A stretch of DNA of 64,000 bases from Dyadobacter sp. CY312 (GCF_021390535.1 NZ_JAJUXG010000011.1:1-64000); one strand, 5' to 3'; positions 51,386-59,866 are shown, numbered from the stretch's first letter. The notes: a model not told the origin generated them from the letters alone. Numbers and translations are program-made.

Positions 51386-52585
51386 ATGATACAGCTTCAA
51401 AGCATAGTAGTAAAAAATTTCAAAAACGTGTACCTCGCCGAACTTGAACTATCCCCCCTAAATGTGATAGTCGGACCTAATGGCTCTGGTAAAAGCAATC
51501 TGTTACTGATTACATCCTTCCTGAAATTCATTATTCGGGGATCAACAGATTCCGTTGAGAAGTTTTTTGACGGAGATTATAACCTAAGATTTTCTGACCT
51601 CTTTTCAGAAAAAGCCAATGATTGTCAGATCTCATTGGATTTTAGAAATACAGAGTCCGATATGATTTATCACTATTTAATAGAACTCTCTGCGACTTCA
51701 AGGAGTAGGAGAAAATTTGTGATCTCGCGGGAAGAGTTTACTCTGAAGCAGCGATCTAATACAGGTCCTTGGGCAAGCATTTTTACGAGAAATGGCAAAG
51801 ATTTGCATTTTCATTCTGCAATAAAAAAGATCATCCCACTAGTTCAGCTTGCTGACCATAATAGTGGCTTACGACCATTAACTTTGTTCCAAGAGTCGAT
51901 AGACTCGAAATTTCGGGATGCCATTTTAGCATTAAACAGAGTTCTTGATACTCAAACATTTTATCTTTCGCCCCATGGTATGAAATCTGTTATGGCAAAT
52001 CAAGGTGCTTTCTTTGATGGTCGACTGGCATCCTATGATTTGGAGGCTGAGATAATCGAGCTATACGAGACGGATCAGTGGGCTCCCTTTATTAATGCTA
52101 TTCGTACAATTGTAAATCTCGATGATATAGAAGTTCAGAGTTATCAGAACAAAGATGGGAAAGAACATAGTTTTGTGAATTTCCTGTCATTTGGCAAAAC
52201 TGACCTACTGCATGAATTGTCGGATGGGATGGTTTTAATGATTGGTTTAATTTTGAAGGTAGTAACCTTTAATGAATGCATTATATTTCTTGAAGAACCG
52301 GAAAACTCAATTCATCCAAGGGCGCTACAAAACTTTATGTATTTCGTGCGTCAGAATAGTGCTATTAAGCAATTTATTATCACATCTCACTCTTCCGCAT
52401 TGTTAAACCTCGTAGATCCTTCCGAGGTATTTGTATCTCACATAGATTCCAGAGGTTTATCTACGATTTCTGCGGTTCAAAATGCAAAGGAGCTTCGAAC
52501 CAAGCTCAATAAAGGTTTTATAAGTTTCGGTGACCTTTTGTTTGAAGATTTAGCAGAAGGTCGTGATTTTGAAGACGCATTTTAG
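51386..52585 (+). CDS. AAA/OLD-like ATPase of a two-gene defence-type cassette
   Basis: A 399-residue ABC/SMC-type ATPase. Walker A GPNGSGKSN is at 30-38, the signature-like HELSDGM at 276-282, Walker B CIIFLEEPENSIHP at 298-311 and the H-loop TSHSSALL at 333-340. It has no nuclease domain of its own, unlike OLD or GajA. The TOPRIM-type protein is encoded 5 bp downstream. ATPase plus separate TOPRIM protein is the layout of AbiL/RloAB- and PARIS-type anti-phage systems. Location at a tRNA supports a mobile defence role. Confidence 0.82.
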   Translation: MIQLQSIVVKNFKNVYLAELELSPLNVIVGPNGSGKSNLLLITSFLKFIIRGSTDSVEKFFDGDYNLRFSDLFSEKANDCQISLDFRNTESDMIYHYLIELSATSRSRRKFVISREEFTLKQRSNTGPWASIFTRNGKDLHFHSAIKKIIPLVQLADHNSGLRPLTLFQESIDSKFRDAILALNRVLDTQTFYLSPHGMKSVMANQGAFFDGRLASYDLEAEIIELYETDQWAPFINAIRTIVNLDDIEVQSYQNKDGKEHSFVNFLSFGKTDLLHELSDGMVLMIGLILKVVTFNECIIFLEEPENSIHPRALQNFMYFVRQNSAIKQFIITSHSSALLNLVDPSEVFVSHIDSRGLSTISAVQNAKELRTKLNKGFISFGDLLFEDLAEGRDFEDAF

Positions 52586-52590
52586 AAACT

Positions 52591-53178
52591 ATGGCCAGCA
52601 AAGCAATATTGTTTTTATATGAAGGCGAAACCGAGGGTGAATTCTATCCCCTAGTTTTTAAGAGTAAACTTGAACGTTGTGCAATGAAGTTTTCAAAACA
52701 GTGCCTAGAGGGCAATTTCAATATAAACTCTAAGGTTGCTAATGAGATCTATAACTTTATAAATAAAAATAAAAACACGGACTTACACGTGTTCGTGGCC
52801 CTTGACAGAGACAAGCCCAAACTAGAACCACCACCAATCGATACTGAAAATATTATAAAAACAGTTGGCTCAAAACATTTGAAGACGATAGAGTTAATTG
52901 TGGCTACACAGGATTTCGAAAGCTGGCTATTCATAGAAATTGACAATATCTATAAGCATTTACGCGCACCAAAATCAAAGAGAGTGCCTCACAAGTACAA
53001 GAACTATGAAGGCTTAAACCATTTAGATATGTCCAAATTGTTTAAAACATTTGGTCACCAATATCAAAAGGGCAAAAGGGTTGAAGGACTTTTAAAAAAT
53101 CTTAATATCGACAATATCTATGATACGTGTACTGATCTCCAGAACGGCATTAAGGCAATTGCAAAATTGTATAGATAA
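52591..53178 (+). CDS. TOPRIM-like (RloB/DUF4276-type) effector
   Basis: A 195-residue protein with the TOPRIM pattern: FLYEGETEGEFY (8-19, the catalytic glutamate) and VALDRDKP (69-76, DxD). RloB and DUF4276 proteins look like this and accompany AAA ATPases in abortive-infection systems. The C-terminal half is basic (RAPKSKRVPHKYKN) and may bind nucleic acid. It starts 5 bp after the ATPase stop and is followed by a terminator. The likely role is a nuclease released or activated by the ATPase on infection. That is inferred. Confidence 0.72.
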   Translation: MASKAILFLYEGETEGEFYPLVFKSKLERCAMKFSKQCLEGNFNINSKVANEIYNFINKNKNTDLHVFVALDRDKPKLEPPPIDTENIIKTVGSKHLKTIELIVATQDFESWLFIEIDNIYKHLRAPKSKRVPHKYKNYEGLNHLDMSKLFKTFGHQYQKGKRVEGLLKNLNIDNIYDTCTDLQNGIKAIAKLYR

Positions 53179-53211
53179 ACCCTACTTGTCCGACAGTATC
53201 CGATGTATTTT

Positions 53212-53246
53212 TATAAAGAAGCACATTCCCAAACGGCTTCTTTATA
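53212..53246 (+). terminator. Terminator of the ATPase-TOPRIM cassette
   Basis: TATAAAGAAGC and GCTTCTTTATA form an 11-bp perfect stem with a 13-nt loop 33 bp after the TOPRIM stop. Confidence 0.6.
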
Positions 53247-53298
53247 ATACCATTAACCATTTTCTGATCTCATCGCCCTAAAAAGCGATACCGGCCAA

Positions 53299-53373
53299 TT
53301 AAGCCGCTTTGATCATGCGGCTCAACGCATCCATTAAAGCAACTTCATTGATGGATATTTTACCCTTTTTGCT
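53299..53373 (-). pseudogene. Possible gene-tail remnant
   Basis: On the minus strand 24 codons end in a TAA at 53299-53301 and read SKKGKISINEVALMDALSRM and then IKAA. They look like the end of a coding sequence, but a stop precedes them at once, and no family is recognisable. They lie in the gene-free 53179-53515 stretch and are probably debris from recombination at the tRNA locus. Confidence 0.25.
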
Positions 53374-53431
53374 TTACTTGTCAAAATCCCAAATAAGCCG
53401 TAAGGCGAATTAACGCCCCAAGGGCAAGCCA

Positions 53432-53479
53432 TTTTCGCCTGGTAAAAATGAAGCGAAGTGCATTTTTACCAGGCGAAAA
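53432..53479. repeat. Perfect 19-bp palindrome
   Basis: TTTTCGCCTGGTAAAAATG and its complement are separated by 10 nt and extended by weaker pairing (GCAAGCC and AGCTTGC) to about 53425-53490. No T run follows. It may be a further dispersed element or a site used by a mobile unit. Confidence 0.55.
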
Positions 53480-53515
53480 CATAGCTTGCTATTTGACTTC
53501 TTAAAAATTGACAGC

Positions 53516-53668
53516 CTAATACTTCACTGTCCGGAATTTCAAATCTCCATTTTCATCATGGTAAGATTCTCTTGCCGAAAAGGTGATACTACTCTTGACC
53601 TCCCGATCCGGATCTTCCACTATTGTACCTCTTAATTTCCCAATAAACTTCGACACACCTGAAACAAA
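53516..53668 (-). pseudogene. Truncated gene fragment beside the tRNA-like copy
   Basis: About 50 codons ending KFRTVKY read like real protein (VSKFIGKLRGTIVEDPDREV, then KSSITFSARESYHDENGD). Going upstream, the frame runs into the terminator and tRNA-like sequence, so its own start is gone. I do not recognise the family. It appears to be the tail of a gene cut off by recombination at the tRNA. Confidence 0.4.
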
Positions 53669-53695
53669 AAAGGCCAGGCTCAATGCCCGACCTTT
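53669..53695 (-). terminator. Terminator of the tRNA-like copy
   Basis: AAAGGCCAGGC and GCCCGACCTTT pair with GU wobbles and are followed on the minus strand by T6. It is a diverged copy of the hairpin after the functional tRNA. Confidence 0.5.
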
Positions 53696-53698
53696 CGG

Positions 53699-53824
53699 GA
53701 CCGCGACTCCTAGCCGGGAATCGAACGGCTCCGGCCGCCCGGTCGTGTGCGACTCCAACCATATCTAGAGTTTACGCCGGGGTCGCGCTCGACAACTCCT
53801 ATCGGGCGGCGATCCGCTCTATCC
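53699..53824 (-). ncRNA. tRNA-Arg-derived sequence with inserted GC-rich hairpins
   Basis: Blocks of the adjacent tRNA-Arg are kept exactly and in order (plus strand: GACCGCGAC, GGGAATCGAAC, CCATATCTAGAGTTTA, AACTCCTAT, TCTATCC). Between them stand GC-rich pieces absent from the tRNA. Each folds into a 4-bp stem with a 4-nt loop: CCGG-CCGC-CCGG (53731), GTCG-TGTG-CGAC (53742), GTCG-CGCT-CGAC (53782) and GCGG-CGAT-CCGC (53806). AGCC/GGCT extends the T stem. The anticodon is replaced and the 5' acceptor strand is missing, so it is not a working tRNA. It could be a pseudogene or a structured RNA. Confidence 0.55.
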
Positions 53825-53839
53825 AATTGCCAATAAAAA

Positions 53840-53873
53840 CACTAAAGGCCAGGCAAGAGCCTGACCTTTAGTG
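53840..53873 (-). terminator. Terminator of tRNA-Arg
   Basis: CACTAAAGGCCAGGC and GCCTGACCTTTAGTG form a 15-bp stem with one wobble and a 4-nt loop, followed on the minus strand by GTTTTTATTG. The stem overlaps the last bases of the tRNA. Confidence 0.75.
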
Positions 53874-53943
53874 ACCGCGACGGGAATCGAACCCATATCT
53901 AGAGTTTAGGAAACTCCTATTCTATCCGTTGAACTACGCAGTC
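53872..53943 (-). tRNA. tRNA-Arg (anticodon CCU)
   Basis: On the minus strand GACTGCG at the 5' end pairs with CGCGGTC at the 3' end (one GU pair). The D arm is GTTCAACGGATAGAAT. The anticodon loop TTCCTAA gives anticodon CCT, which reads AGG. The T arm contains GGGTTCGATTCCC. The discriminator base is A and no CCA is encoded. Length is 72 nt. It is the anchor of an integration hot spot, with partial copies at 53699 and 51156. Confidence 0.92.
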
Positions 53944-53995
53944 AGTGCCCAATCGGGGTGCAAAAATGCGAAATAAGCGTTTAAATAACAAACGC

Positions 53996-55237
53996 TTATT
54001 CTTCATTTTGAACGGGTGTGTAACCAAGATCCAGCCAGTTTGGATAAATAGCAAAATGTTTTGCTTTTACCAGCTTGAATATGGTGTTACGCAGTTCGTC
54101 TATATTTTCCTTTTTCTCGGCAGAAACAAAAACGACGTTATCGCCTTTATCTGCTATGTAGCTCTTTTTCAGCTGCTCCAAAATACTTTCCGCAGATGCC
54201 ACCGGCTGATCTTCATCTTCCAGTTCTTCGTCGTTGTAGGCTGGCTTGTAAAGGTCTATTTTGTTAAAGACCAATATGGTAGGTTTATCTGCCGCGCCAA
54301 TTTCTACGAGTGTTTTATTCACCACGTCCAGATGTTCCTCAAAAGAAGCATGTGAAATATCCACCACGTGCATCAGAATGTCAGCTTCACGGACTTCGTC
54401 CAGCGTAGATTTAAACGACTCGATAAGCGTTGTGGGCAACTTGCGTATAAAACCAACCGTGTCGGTAAGCAGGAAAGGAATGTTTTCCATATTTACTTTA
54501 CGAACCGTAGAATCTACGGTTGCAAAAAGCTTGTTCTCCGCAAAAACATCCGCTTTTGAAAGACTACGCATCAGTGTCGATTTTCCTACGTTGGTATAAC
54601 CAACAATGGCAACACGTACCAGCCTGTCGCGTTCTTTTCTGCGGGTTGTACTCTGGCGATCCACCTTTTCAAGCTTTTCTTTCAGGAAAGCGATCCGCTC
54701 CTTAATGATTCGCCTATCCGTCTCAAGTTCCGTTTCACCAGGACCACGCATACCTACACCAGCACCAGACTGGCGGCTTAAGTGTGTCCACAAGCGGGTC
54801 AGTCGTGGATACATGTATTGGTATTGCGCAAGCTCAACCTGTAACTTGGACTGGGCAGTCTGCGCACGCATGGCAAAAATATCCAGAATCAGTAAGCTCC
54901 TGTCAATGACCTTTATATCTTTAAAAACGGCTTCGAGGTTACGTACCTGCGATGGCGTAAGGTCATCATCATAAATGATCATATCGACCGGATTCGCCGT
55001 AACGTAAATCAGGATTTCTTCCAGTTTACCTTTTCCGGTATAGGTCTTTATATCAGTACGTTCTAAGTTCTGGGTAAAAGTTTTAAGCGTTTTAACATCC
55101 AGCGTGCTTGCTAAAAATGCCAGCTCGTCCAGATATTCCTGGGTTTTTGCAGCAGTTTGTTTTTGTGTACTCACGGCAACCAGCACTGCTGTTTCCTTCT
55201 CTACTGCCGTTGAATATGACTTCTTCTTCTCAATCAT
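53996..55237 (-). CDS. hflX: GTPase HflX
   Basis: A 413-residue ribosome-associated GTPase that splits stalled or heat-damaged ribosomes. The family-specific GMRGPGETELETDRR is at 162-176, and the GTPase motifs are GYTNVGKST (213-221), DTVGFIRKLP (G3) and FNKIDL (G4). The C-terminal extension after the G domain is short, as in many Bacteroidota members. It is monocistronic and lies just beyond the tRNA-Arg gene, on the same strand. Confidence 0.93.
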   Translation of the reverse strand: MIEKKKSYSTAVEKETAVLVAVSTQKQTAAKTQEYLDELAFLASTLDVKTLKTFTQNLERTDIKTYTGKGKLEEILIYVTANPVDMIIYDDDLTPSQVRNLEAVFKDIKVIDRSLLILDIFAMRAQTAQSKLQVELAQYQYMYPRLTRLWTHLSRQSGAGVGMRGPGETELETDRRIIKERIAFLKEKLEKVDRQSTTRRKERDRLVRVAIVGYTNVGKSTLMRSLSKADVFAENKLFATVDSTVRKVNMENIPFLLTDTVGFIRKLPTTLIESFKSTLDEVREADILMHVVDISHASFEEHLDVVNKTLVEIGAADKPTILVFNKIDLYKPAYNDEELEDEDQPVASAESILEQLKKSYIADKGDNVVFVSAEKKENIDELRNTIFKLVKAKHFAIYPNWLDLGYTPVQNEE

Positions 55238-55552
55238 GCACTAATCTTTATATTTTGCAAATGGCAGTTAATCTGCCCTTAACTCCTTGAAATTATTCTC
55301 AAAGTGTAGATTGGCAACGGTTTAATATTCCCAAAAGTTCATACACTTATCTGGTGAAGGTACATTTTCCATTTTTATAAATCCAGTATTTTGTTTGAAT
55401 AATTAAATACCAGTTTGCTACCTTTGCGAAAATTCTTGGAAATATGTTGGTTCTTCACATCGGCTAACCATAGCCATTCTGCCTTTCGCAAGGACATTAT
55501 CGTGGTCCATCCCGGGTCACCATTTCAATATTTGTACTTCAATTTTTAACTA
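55238..55552. other. Divergent promoter region
   Basis: These 315 bp separate hflX and the MATE gene. A well-formed plus-strand promoter lies at 55394-55426, leaving a leader of about 120 nt before the MATE start. I see no clear riboswitch fold in the leader. Confidence 0.4.
55394..55426 (+). promoter_or_regulatory. Consensus Bacteroidota promoter of the MATE gene
   Basis: TTTG at 55394-55397, a 21-bp spacer, and TACCTTTG followed by C at 55419-55426 match the TTTG-N19-21-TAnnTTTGC pattern. It is the clearest promoter in the window. Confidence 0.65.
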
Positions 55553-56938
55553 ATGAAAAAGTGGTTGCAACTGCTTCGGCAGGCTCTGGGCGGCTCCGAA
55601 GAAAGCTTTACTCAAGGGAGCATCAATCGGGCCATATTCTTATTATCAGTCCCCATGATCCTGGAAATGGTCATGGAGTCACTTTTTGCCGTTGTCGATA
55701 TATTTTTCGTATCCAAAGTCAGTATAGAAGCGGTTGCCACTGTGGGGCTCACCGAATCGGTCGTGACACTTGTATATTCCGTTGCCATAGGATTAAGTAC
55801 TGCCGCTACCGCCACCATCGCGAGGCGTATTGGTGAGGGCGATACAGCCCGGGCCAGACGTGCTATCGGGCAGGTGCTCGTAATCTCGCTGGTTATATCC
55901 GCCATCATCGGCAGCATCGGAACCATATTCGCCGGAGATATTCTCAGCCTGATGGGGGCTGATGCCAAAGTGATAGAAACCGGTACCACTTTTGCGAGAA
56001 TCCAATTTATAAGCAGCCCGGTAGTTGTGCTTCTCTATTCTTTGAGCGGTGCCTTACGTGGGGCGGGATCTGCTGCAACGGCTATGCGTTCGCTGATCAT
56101 TGCCAATGTATTTAACATGATATTGGGACCGGTTCTCATTTTCGGAGTGGGTCCGTTCCCTGAACTTGGTGTAACGGGTGCCGCTTTGGCGACTGCAATG
56201 GGACGTACCATCGGGGTAAGTTATCAATTGTATTCACTGGCGAAGGTGAATAAGATGCTGGCACTGGTGTGGGAAGATCTGCGGCCTCACCGCGAAACCA
56301 TTGCAACACTTATTAAAGTAGCAACCGGCGGAACGGTTCAGTTTCTGATCTCCTCGGCAAGCTGGATTTTCCTTACACGTATCCTGGCAGAATTTGGCAG
56401 TGACGTAGTCGCAGGGTATACCATCGCCATCCGGGTAATTATGTTCACCTTACTTCCGGCATGGGGGTTGGCCAATGCCGCCGCCACACTGGTGGGGCAG
56501 AACCTGGGTGCGAAGCAACCCGATCGCGCCGAAGCATCGGTATGGCGATGTGCATTTTTTAACCTGATTTTTCTGGTTGGATTATCCCTGTTCATGTTCA
56601 CCTGGGCTGAGATGATTATCGGATGGTTTACATCGGAAGTGGCTGTGATTGCAACAGGCAAACTTGCTTTACGCGTACTTTGTTTAGGATTCGGATTTTA
56701 CGCTTACAGTATGGTTGTGATTCAGTCGCTCAACGGGGCAGGCGATACCAAAACGCCGACTGTTTTGAATCTCGTTTGCTTTTGGCTATTCCAGATCCCG
56801 CTGGCCTATTTCCTTGCCATTACCATAAAAATGGGTCCTCTTGGCGTATTTATTGCAGTACCCGCAGCAGAGGCAATTCTAGCATTACTGGGTATCTGGC
56901 GATTCAGACTCGGACATTGGAAACTGGTGAAGGTATAA
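55553..56938 (+). CDS. MATE-family efflux transporter
   Basis: A 461-residue, 12-helix transporter of the multidrug and toxin extrusion family, which uses Na+ or H+ gradients to expel organic cations. The two pseudo-symmetric halves are visible: LSVPMILEMVMESLFAVVDI at the start of the first and SASWIFLTRILAEFG in the second. GAGDTKTPT near residue 405 and ALRGAGSAATAM near 170 are matching repeat motifs. The length is typical. It is monocistronic with its own promoter. Substrate not predictable. Confidence 0.9.
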   Translation: MKKWLQLLRQALGGSEESFTQGSINRAIFLLSVPMILEMVMESLFAVVDIFFVSKVSIEAVATVGLTESVVTLVYSVAIGLSTAATATIARRIGEGDTARARRAIGQVLVISLVISAIIGSIGTIFAGDILSLMGADAKVIETGTTFARIQFISSPVVVLLYSLSGALRGAGSAATAMRSLIIANVFNMILGPVLIFGVGPFPELGVTGAALATAMGRTIGVSYQLYSLAKVNKMLALVWEDLRPHRETIATLIKVATGGTVQFLISSASWIFLTRILAEFGSDVVAGYTIAIRVIMFTLLPAWGLANAAATLVGQNLGAKQPDRAEASVWRCAFFNLIFLVGLSLFMFTWAEMIIGWFTSEVAVIATGKLALRVLCLGFGFYAYSMVVIQSLNGAGDTKTPTVLNLVCFWLFQIPLAYFLAITIKMGPLGVFIAVPAAEAILALLGIWRFRLGHWKLVKV

Positions 56939-57089
56939 AGGATTCCAGACCATTGATGACAGAAATCAGTAAACGGGAAGAAACTAAAAAAACCTTTTCC
57001 GTGGTTTGTATTGTTACCTTGTCAGCCGGTTTGCACTCACATATGAATCGGATAATGACTTAAAAGATTCTTAACCAACGAAATTCATC

Positions 57090-58472
57090 ATGAAAATTGA
57101 ACAGATATATACAGGGTGCCTTGCTCAGGGAGCTTATTTCATTGTATCAAACGGTGAGGCAGCGGTAATTGACCCGTTGCGTGAAGTGCAGCCGTATATA
57201 CAGAAAGCCGAGAAGATTGGGGCGAAAATCAAATATGTCTTCGAAACTCATTTTCATGCCGATTTTGTATCCGGACACATTGATCTTGCGGAAAAAACAG
57301 GGGCGGAAATTGTATACGGTCCGGAAGCTAAAACGGGCTTTAAAGCACATATAGCACAAGACGGAGAAGTTTTTCAGTTGGGCGAAATTACTATTAAAGC
57401 GCTGCACACACCGGGACATACGATGGAGTCGACGAGCTATTTACTTTTTGATAAAAATAAAAAACCGACTGCACTTTTTAGCGGAGATACCCTATTTATA
57501 GGTGATGTAGGAAGGCCGGATCTTGCACAAAAAGGCGATCTGACTATGAATGACCTCGCGGGAATTCTCTTCGACAGCCTCCGTTCTAAAATCATGACTT
57601 TGCCTGATGACGTAATCGTGTATCCGGCACACGGCGCAGGTTCTGCTTGTGGCAAACACATGAGTAAAGAGACTTCCGATACGCTTGGTAATCAGAAACG
57701 ATTCAATTATGCCCTGCGTGCGGACATGACTAAGGAAGAATTCATTAAAGAGGTGACCGCCGGACTTCCCGAACCTCCGCAATACTTCCCCGAAAATGTA
57801 AAAATGAACCGGGACGGCTACGAAAGCATTGATGATGTGCTTGAACGCGGTGATCAGGCATTGTCTCCGGATGCATTTGAAGCCAAAGCCAACAATACAG
57901 GAGCCTTGGTTCTTGATACACGGAAGGCAGCTGACTTTGCAAAGGGTTTTATTCCTAATTCCATTAACATCGGGATCGACGGGGGTTTTGCTCCTTGGGT
58001 TGGCGCACTTGTTCCCGACCTTAAACAGAATCTGCTTATTGTTACGGAACCGGGCAGGGAAGAAGAAGTTGTAACCCGGCTGGCCAGGGTCGGCTATGAT
58101 TTCACAATAGGATATCTGAATGGTGGCCTCGAGGCCTGGAAAAACGCCGGAAAAGAAACAGATACTGTCATTTCCATCTCGGCCACAGAGTTCGCCGACC
58201 ATTTCAAAGGCGGCAATATCAATGTGATCGATGTCAGGAAACCAGAAGAATTTGCTACGGGACATATCAAAGGTGCTGAAAACTTGCCTTTGGATAACAT
58301 CAACGATCTGATGGAAGAATTTCCGAAAGATGAAATGTTGTACATCCACTGTGCCGGTGGTTACCGGTCGATGATCGCCTCTTCCATACTAAAATCACGC
58401 GGGTTTGAAGATGTGGTAAATATTGAAGGCGGATATGGAGAAGTTGCCAGGACGGATGTACCTGTGGAGTAA
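57090..58472 (+). CDS. MBL-fold persulfide dioxygenase with two rhodanese domains
   Basis: A 460-residue protein. The N-terminal metallo-beta-lactamase domain has the ETHE1/CstB-type site THFHADFVSGH (residues 53-63) and HTPGHTMES, so it probably oxidises glutathione- or thiol-bound persulfide to sulfite. A first rhodanese domain (about 262-355) lacks a catalytic cysteine at its loop (VTEPGREEE). The second (about 370-460) has CAGGYRS with Cys421. It is followed by two YeeE/YedE genes, which suggests joint sulfur handling. A terminator follows the gene, so the three may not be one transcript. Confidence 0.88.
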   Translation: MKIEQIYTGCLAQGAYFIVSNGEAAVIDPLREVQPYIQKAEKIGAKIKYVFETHFHADFVSGHIDLAEKTGAEIVYGPEAKTGFKAHIAQDGEVFQLGEITIKALHTPGHTMESTSYLLFDKNKKPTALFSGDTLFIGDVGRPDLAQKGDLTMNDLAGILFDSLRSKIMTLPDDVIVYPAHGAGSACGKHMSKETSDTLGNQKRFNYALRADMTKEEFIKEVTAGLPEPPQYFPENVKMNRDGYESIDDVLERGDQALSPDAFEAKANNTGALVLDTRKAADFAKGFIPNSINIGIDGGFAPWVGALVPDLKQNLLIVTEPGREEEVVTRLARVGYDFTIGYLNGGLEAWKNAGKETDTVISISATEFADHFKGGNINVIDVRKPEEFATGHIKGAENLPLDNINDLMEEFPKDEMLYIHCAGGYRSMIASSILKSRGFEDVVNIEGGYGEVARTDVPVE

Positions 58473-58490
58473 CCACATCATCTTTTTGTA

Positions 58491-58545
58491 ACTAAAACGA
58501 GCGCATCACTCATTTCACATGTCGGTTGCGCTCGTTTTTTAGTTG
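58491..58545 (+). terminator. Intrinsic terminator
   Basis: AACTAAAACGAGCGCA and TGCGCTCGTTTTTTAGTT pair over 16 bp with a loop of about 21 nt and a T6 run. It lies 18 bp after the dioxygenase stop. Confidence 0.75.
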
Positions 58546-58664
58546 TATGGTACCGAAATATTATCGGGAAATACAAAACCAGAATGTACTATTGTGGTGT
58601 TAAAGAAGCATACACTAACAGCGACTGTAAACCACATCATTTACCAACCTTAACTTTAAAGCAC

Positions 58665-59243
58665 ATGGCGGATTTCATCGAATTGATACGCAAACCCTGG
58701 CCCTGGTACGTTGCCGGACCGTTGATCGGACTTACCGTGCCTATCTTGCTTTTACTCGGTAACAAATCCTTTGGTATTTCGTCTTCATTGCGCCACATCT
58801 GTGCAGCGGTAATTCCTGCCAATATTTCATTTTTCAAATATGACTGGAAAAAGGAAGCGTGGAATCTGTTTTTTGTGGGTGGTATCACCATTGGCGGTTT
58901 TGTTGCTACTCACTGGCTTTCCAATCCGAACACGATTGTTGTTTCTACCTCAACACAACAAACACTTTCACATTTAGGGATAACAGATTTTAGCGGATTA
59001 ATGCCAGCTGACCTATTTTCCGTCAGTTCCATATTCACTTTAAAAGGATTTATTTTTCTGGTACTGGGAGGTTTTCTGGTTGGTTTTGGAACACGTTATG
59101 CAGGTGGATGTACATCCGGACATGCGATTATGGGACTATCCAACCTGCAATGGCCGTCTCTGGTTGCTACCATCAGTTTTATGGTTGGTGGTTTTGCCTG
59201 CACACATTTGTTGTTTCCGGTTATTTTTCAGCTGATCAAATAA
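58665..59243 (+). CDS. YeeE/YedE sulfur-transport family protein (larger half)
   Basis: A 192-residue membrane protein with about five helices. The hallmark of the family, [19 protein letters not shown] with its cysteine, lies near residues 143-161; such cysteines pass thiosulfate or persulfide sulfur through the membrane. The ATG at 58665 is preferred because an upstream in-frame start would add a non-membrane, poorly coding stretch. It is paired with the smaller YeeE-like protein 111 bp downstream. Confidence 0.85.
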   Translation: MADFIELIRKPWPWYVAGPLIGLTVPILLLLGNKSFGISSSLRHICAAVIPANISFFKYDWKKEAWNLFFVGGITIGGFVATHWLSNPNTIVVSTSTQQTLSHLGITDFSGLMPADLFSVSSIFTLKGFIFLVLGGFLVGFGTRYAGGCTSGHAIMGLSNLQWPSLVATISFMVGGFACTHLLFPVIFQLIK

Positions 59244-59280
59244 AGCAATTAGCTTGTGGCTTTTAGCGATTAGCTCTGTC
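59244..59280. repeat. Degenerate TTAGC string
   Basis: AGCAATTAGCTTGTGGC followed by TTTTAGCGATTAGCTC lies between the two YeeE genes and resembles the intergenic strings at 4487 and 40730. Confidence 0.3.
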
Positions 59281-59354
59281 ATTGTAAATTGACATTTGTC
59301 ATGCTGAGCGGGAATAATATTTCATAAAAAACAATACATTCTAATTTTCTCAAA

Positions 59355-59864
59355 ATGAGCAATATCAATGTAAACCCTATAAGCACCAGACCGGATTCAA
59401 TTCAGGAGGATGGGTTTGATGGTACCAACCAGCAAAGCAATCCGGAAGGTTTTACTTCCAATATTAAGTATCTGATTGTAGGCGTTTTATTTGGAATCGT
59501 TTTTGTAAAAGCCGAAATCGTTTCCTGGTTTAGGATACAGGAAATGTTCCGTTTAGATTCTTTTCACATGTACGGTGTAATCGGGTCGGCTGTATTGGTA
59601 GGGTTGGTATCGGTGCAGGTTATCAAGAGATTCAAACTGCGGACAATAGACCAGGAAGCGGTCAGCATACCAGGCAAGACTTTTAACAAAGGGCAAATTT
59701 ATGGCGGACTGCTTTTTGGAATCGGATGGGCAATTACCGGAGCTTGTCCGGGTCCCCTTTTCGCTCAGATCGGAAGCGGATTTTTAGCAATCATCATTAC
59801 ACTATTAAGTGCCATTGCGGGAACCTGGACGTACGGCTTGCTACGCCCAAAACTCCCGCATTGA
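59355..59864 (+). CDS. YeeE/YedE-family protein (smaller half)
   Basis: A 169-residue membrane protein with about four helices after a 40-residue polar N-terminus. The conserved GWAITGACPGPLFAQIG near residues 124-140 is the second cysteine-containing motif of the YeeE/YedE fold. Split two-gene versions (DUF6691 type) are common next to persulfide dioxygenases, which is the case here. Together the two halves probably form one channel for a sulfur compound. Confidence 0.83.
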   Translation: MSNINVNPISTRPDSIQEDGFDGTNQQSNPEGFTSNIKYLIVGVLFGIVFVKAEIVSWFRIQEMFRLDSFHMYGVIGSAVLVGLVSVQVIKRFKLRTIDQEAVSIPGKTFNKGQIYGGLLFGIGWAITGACPGPLFAQIGSGFLAIIITLLSAIAGTWTYGLLRPKLPH

Positions 59865-59866
59865 TT

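Noticed and set aside
53669-53758. N-terminal part of an 80-codon minus-strand frame ending at 53516
   Set aside because: It is translated from the terminator and tRNA-like sequence, so only the last 50 codons can be a real gene remnant.
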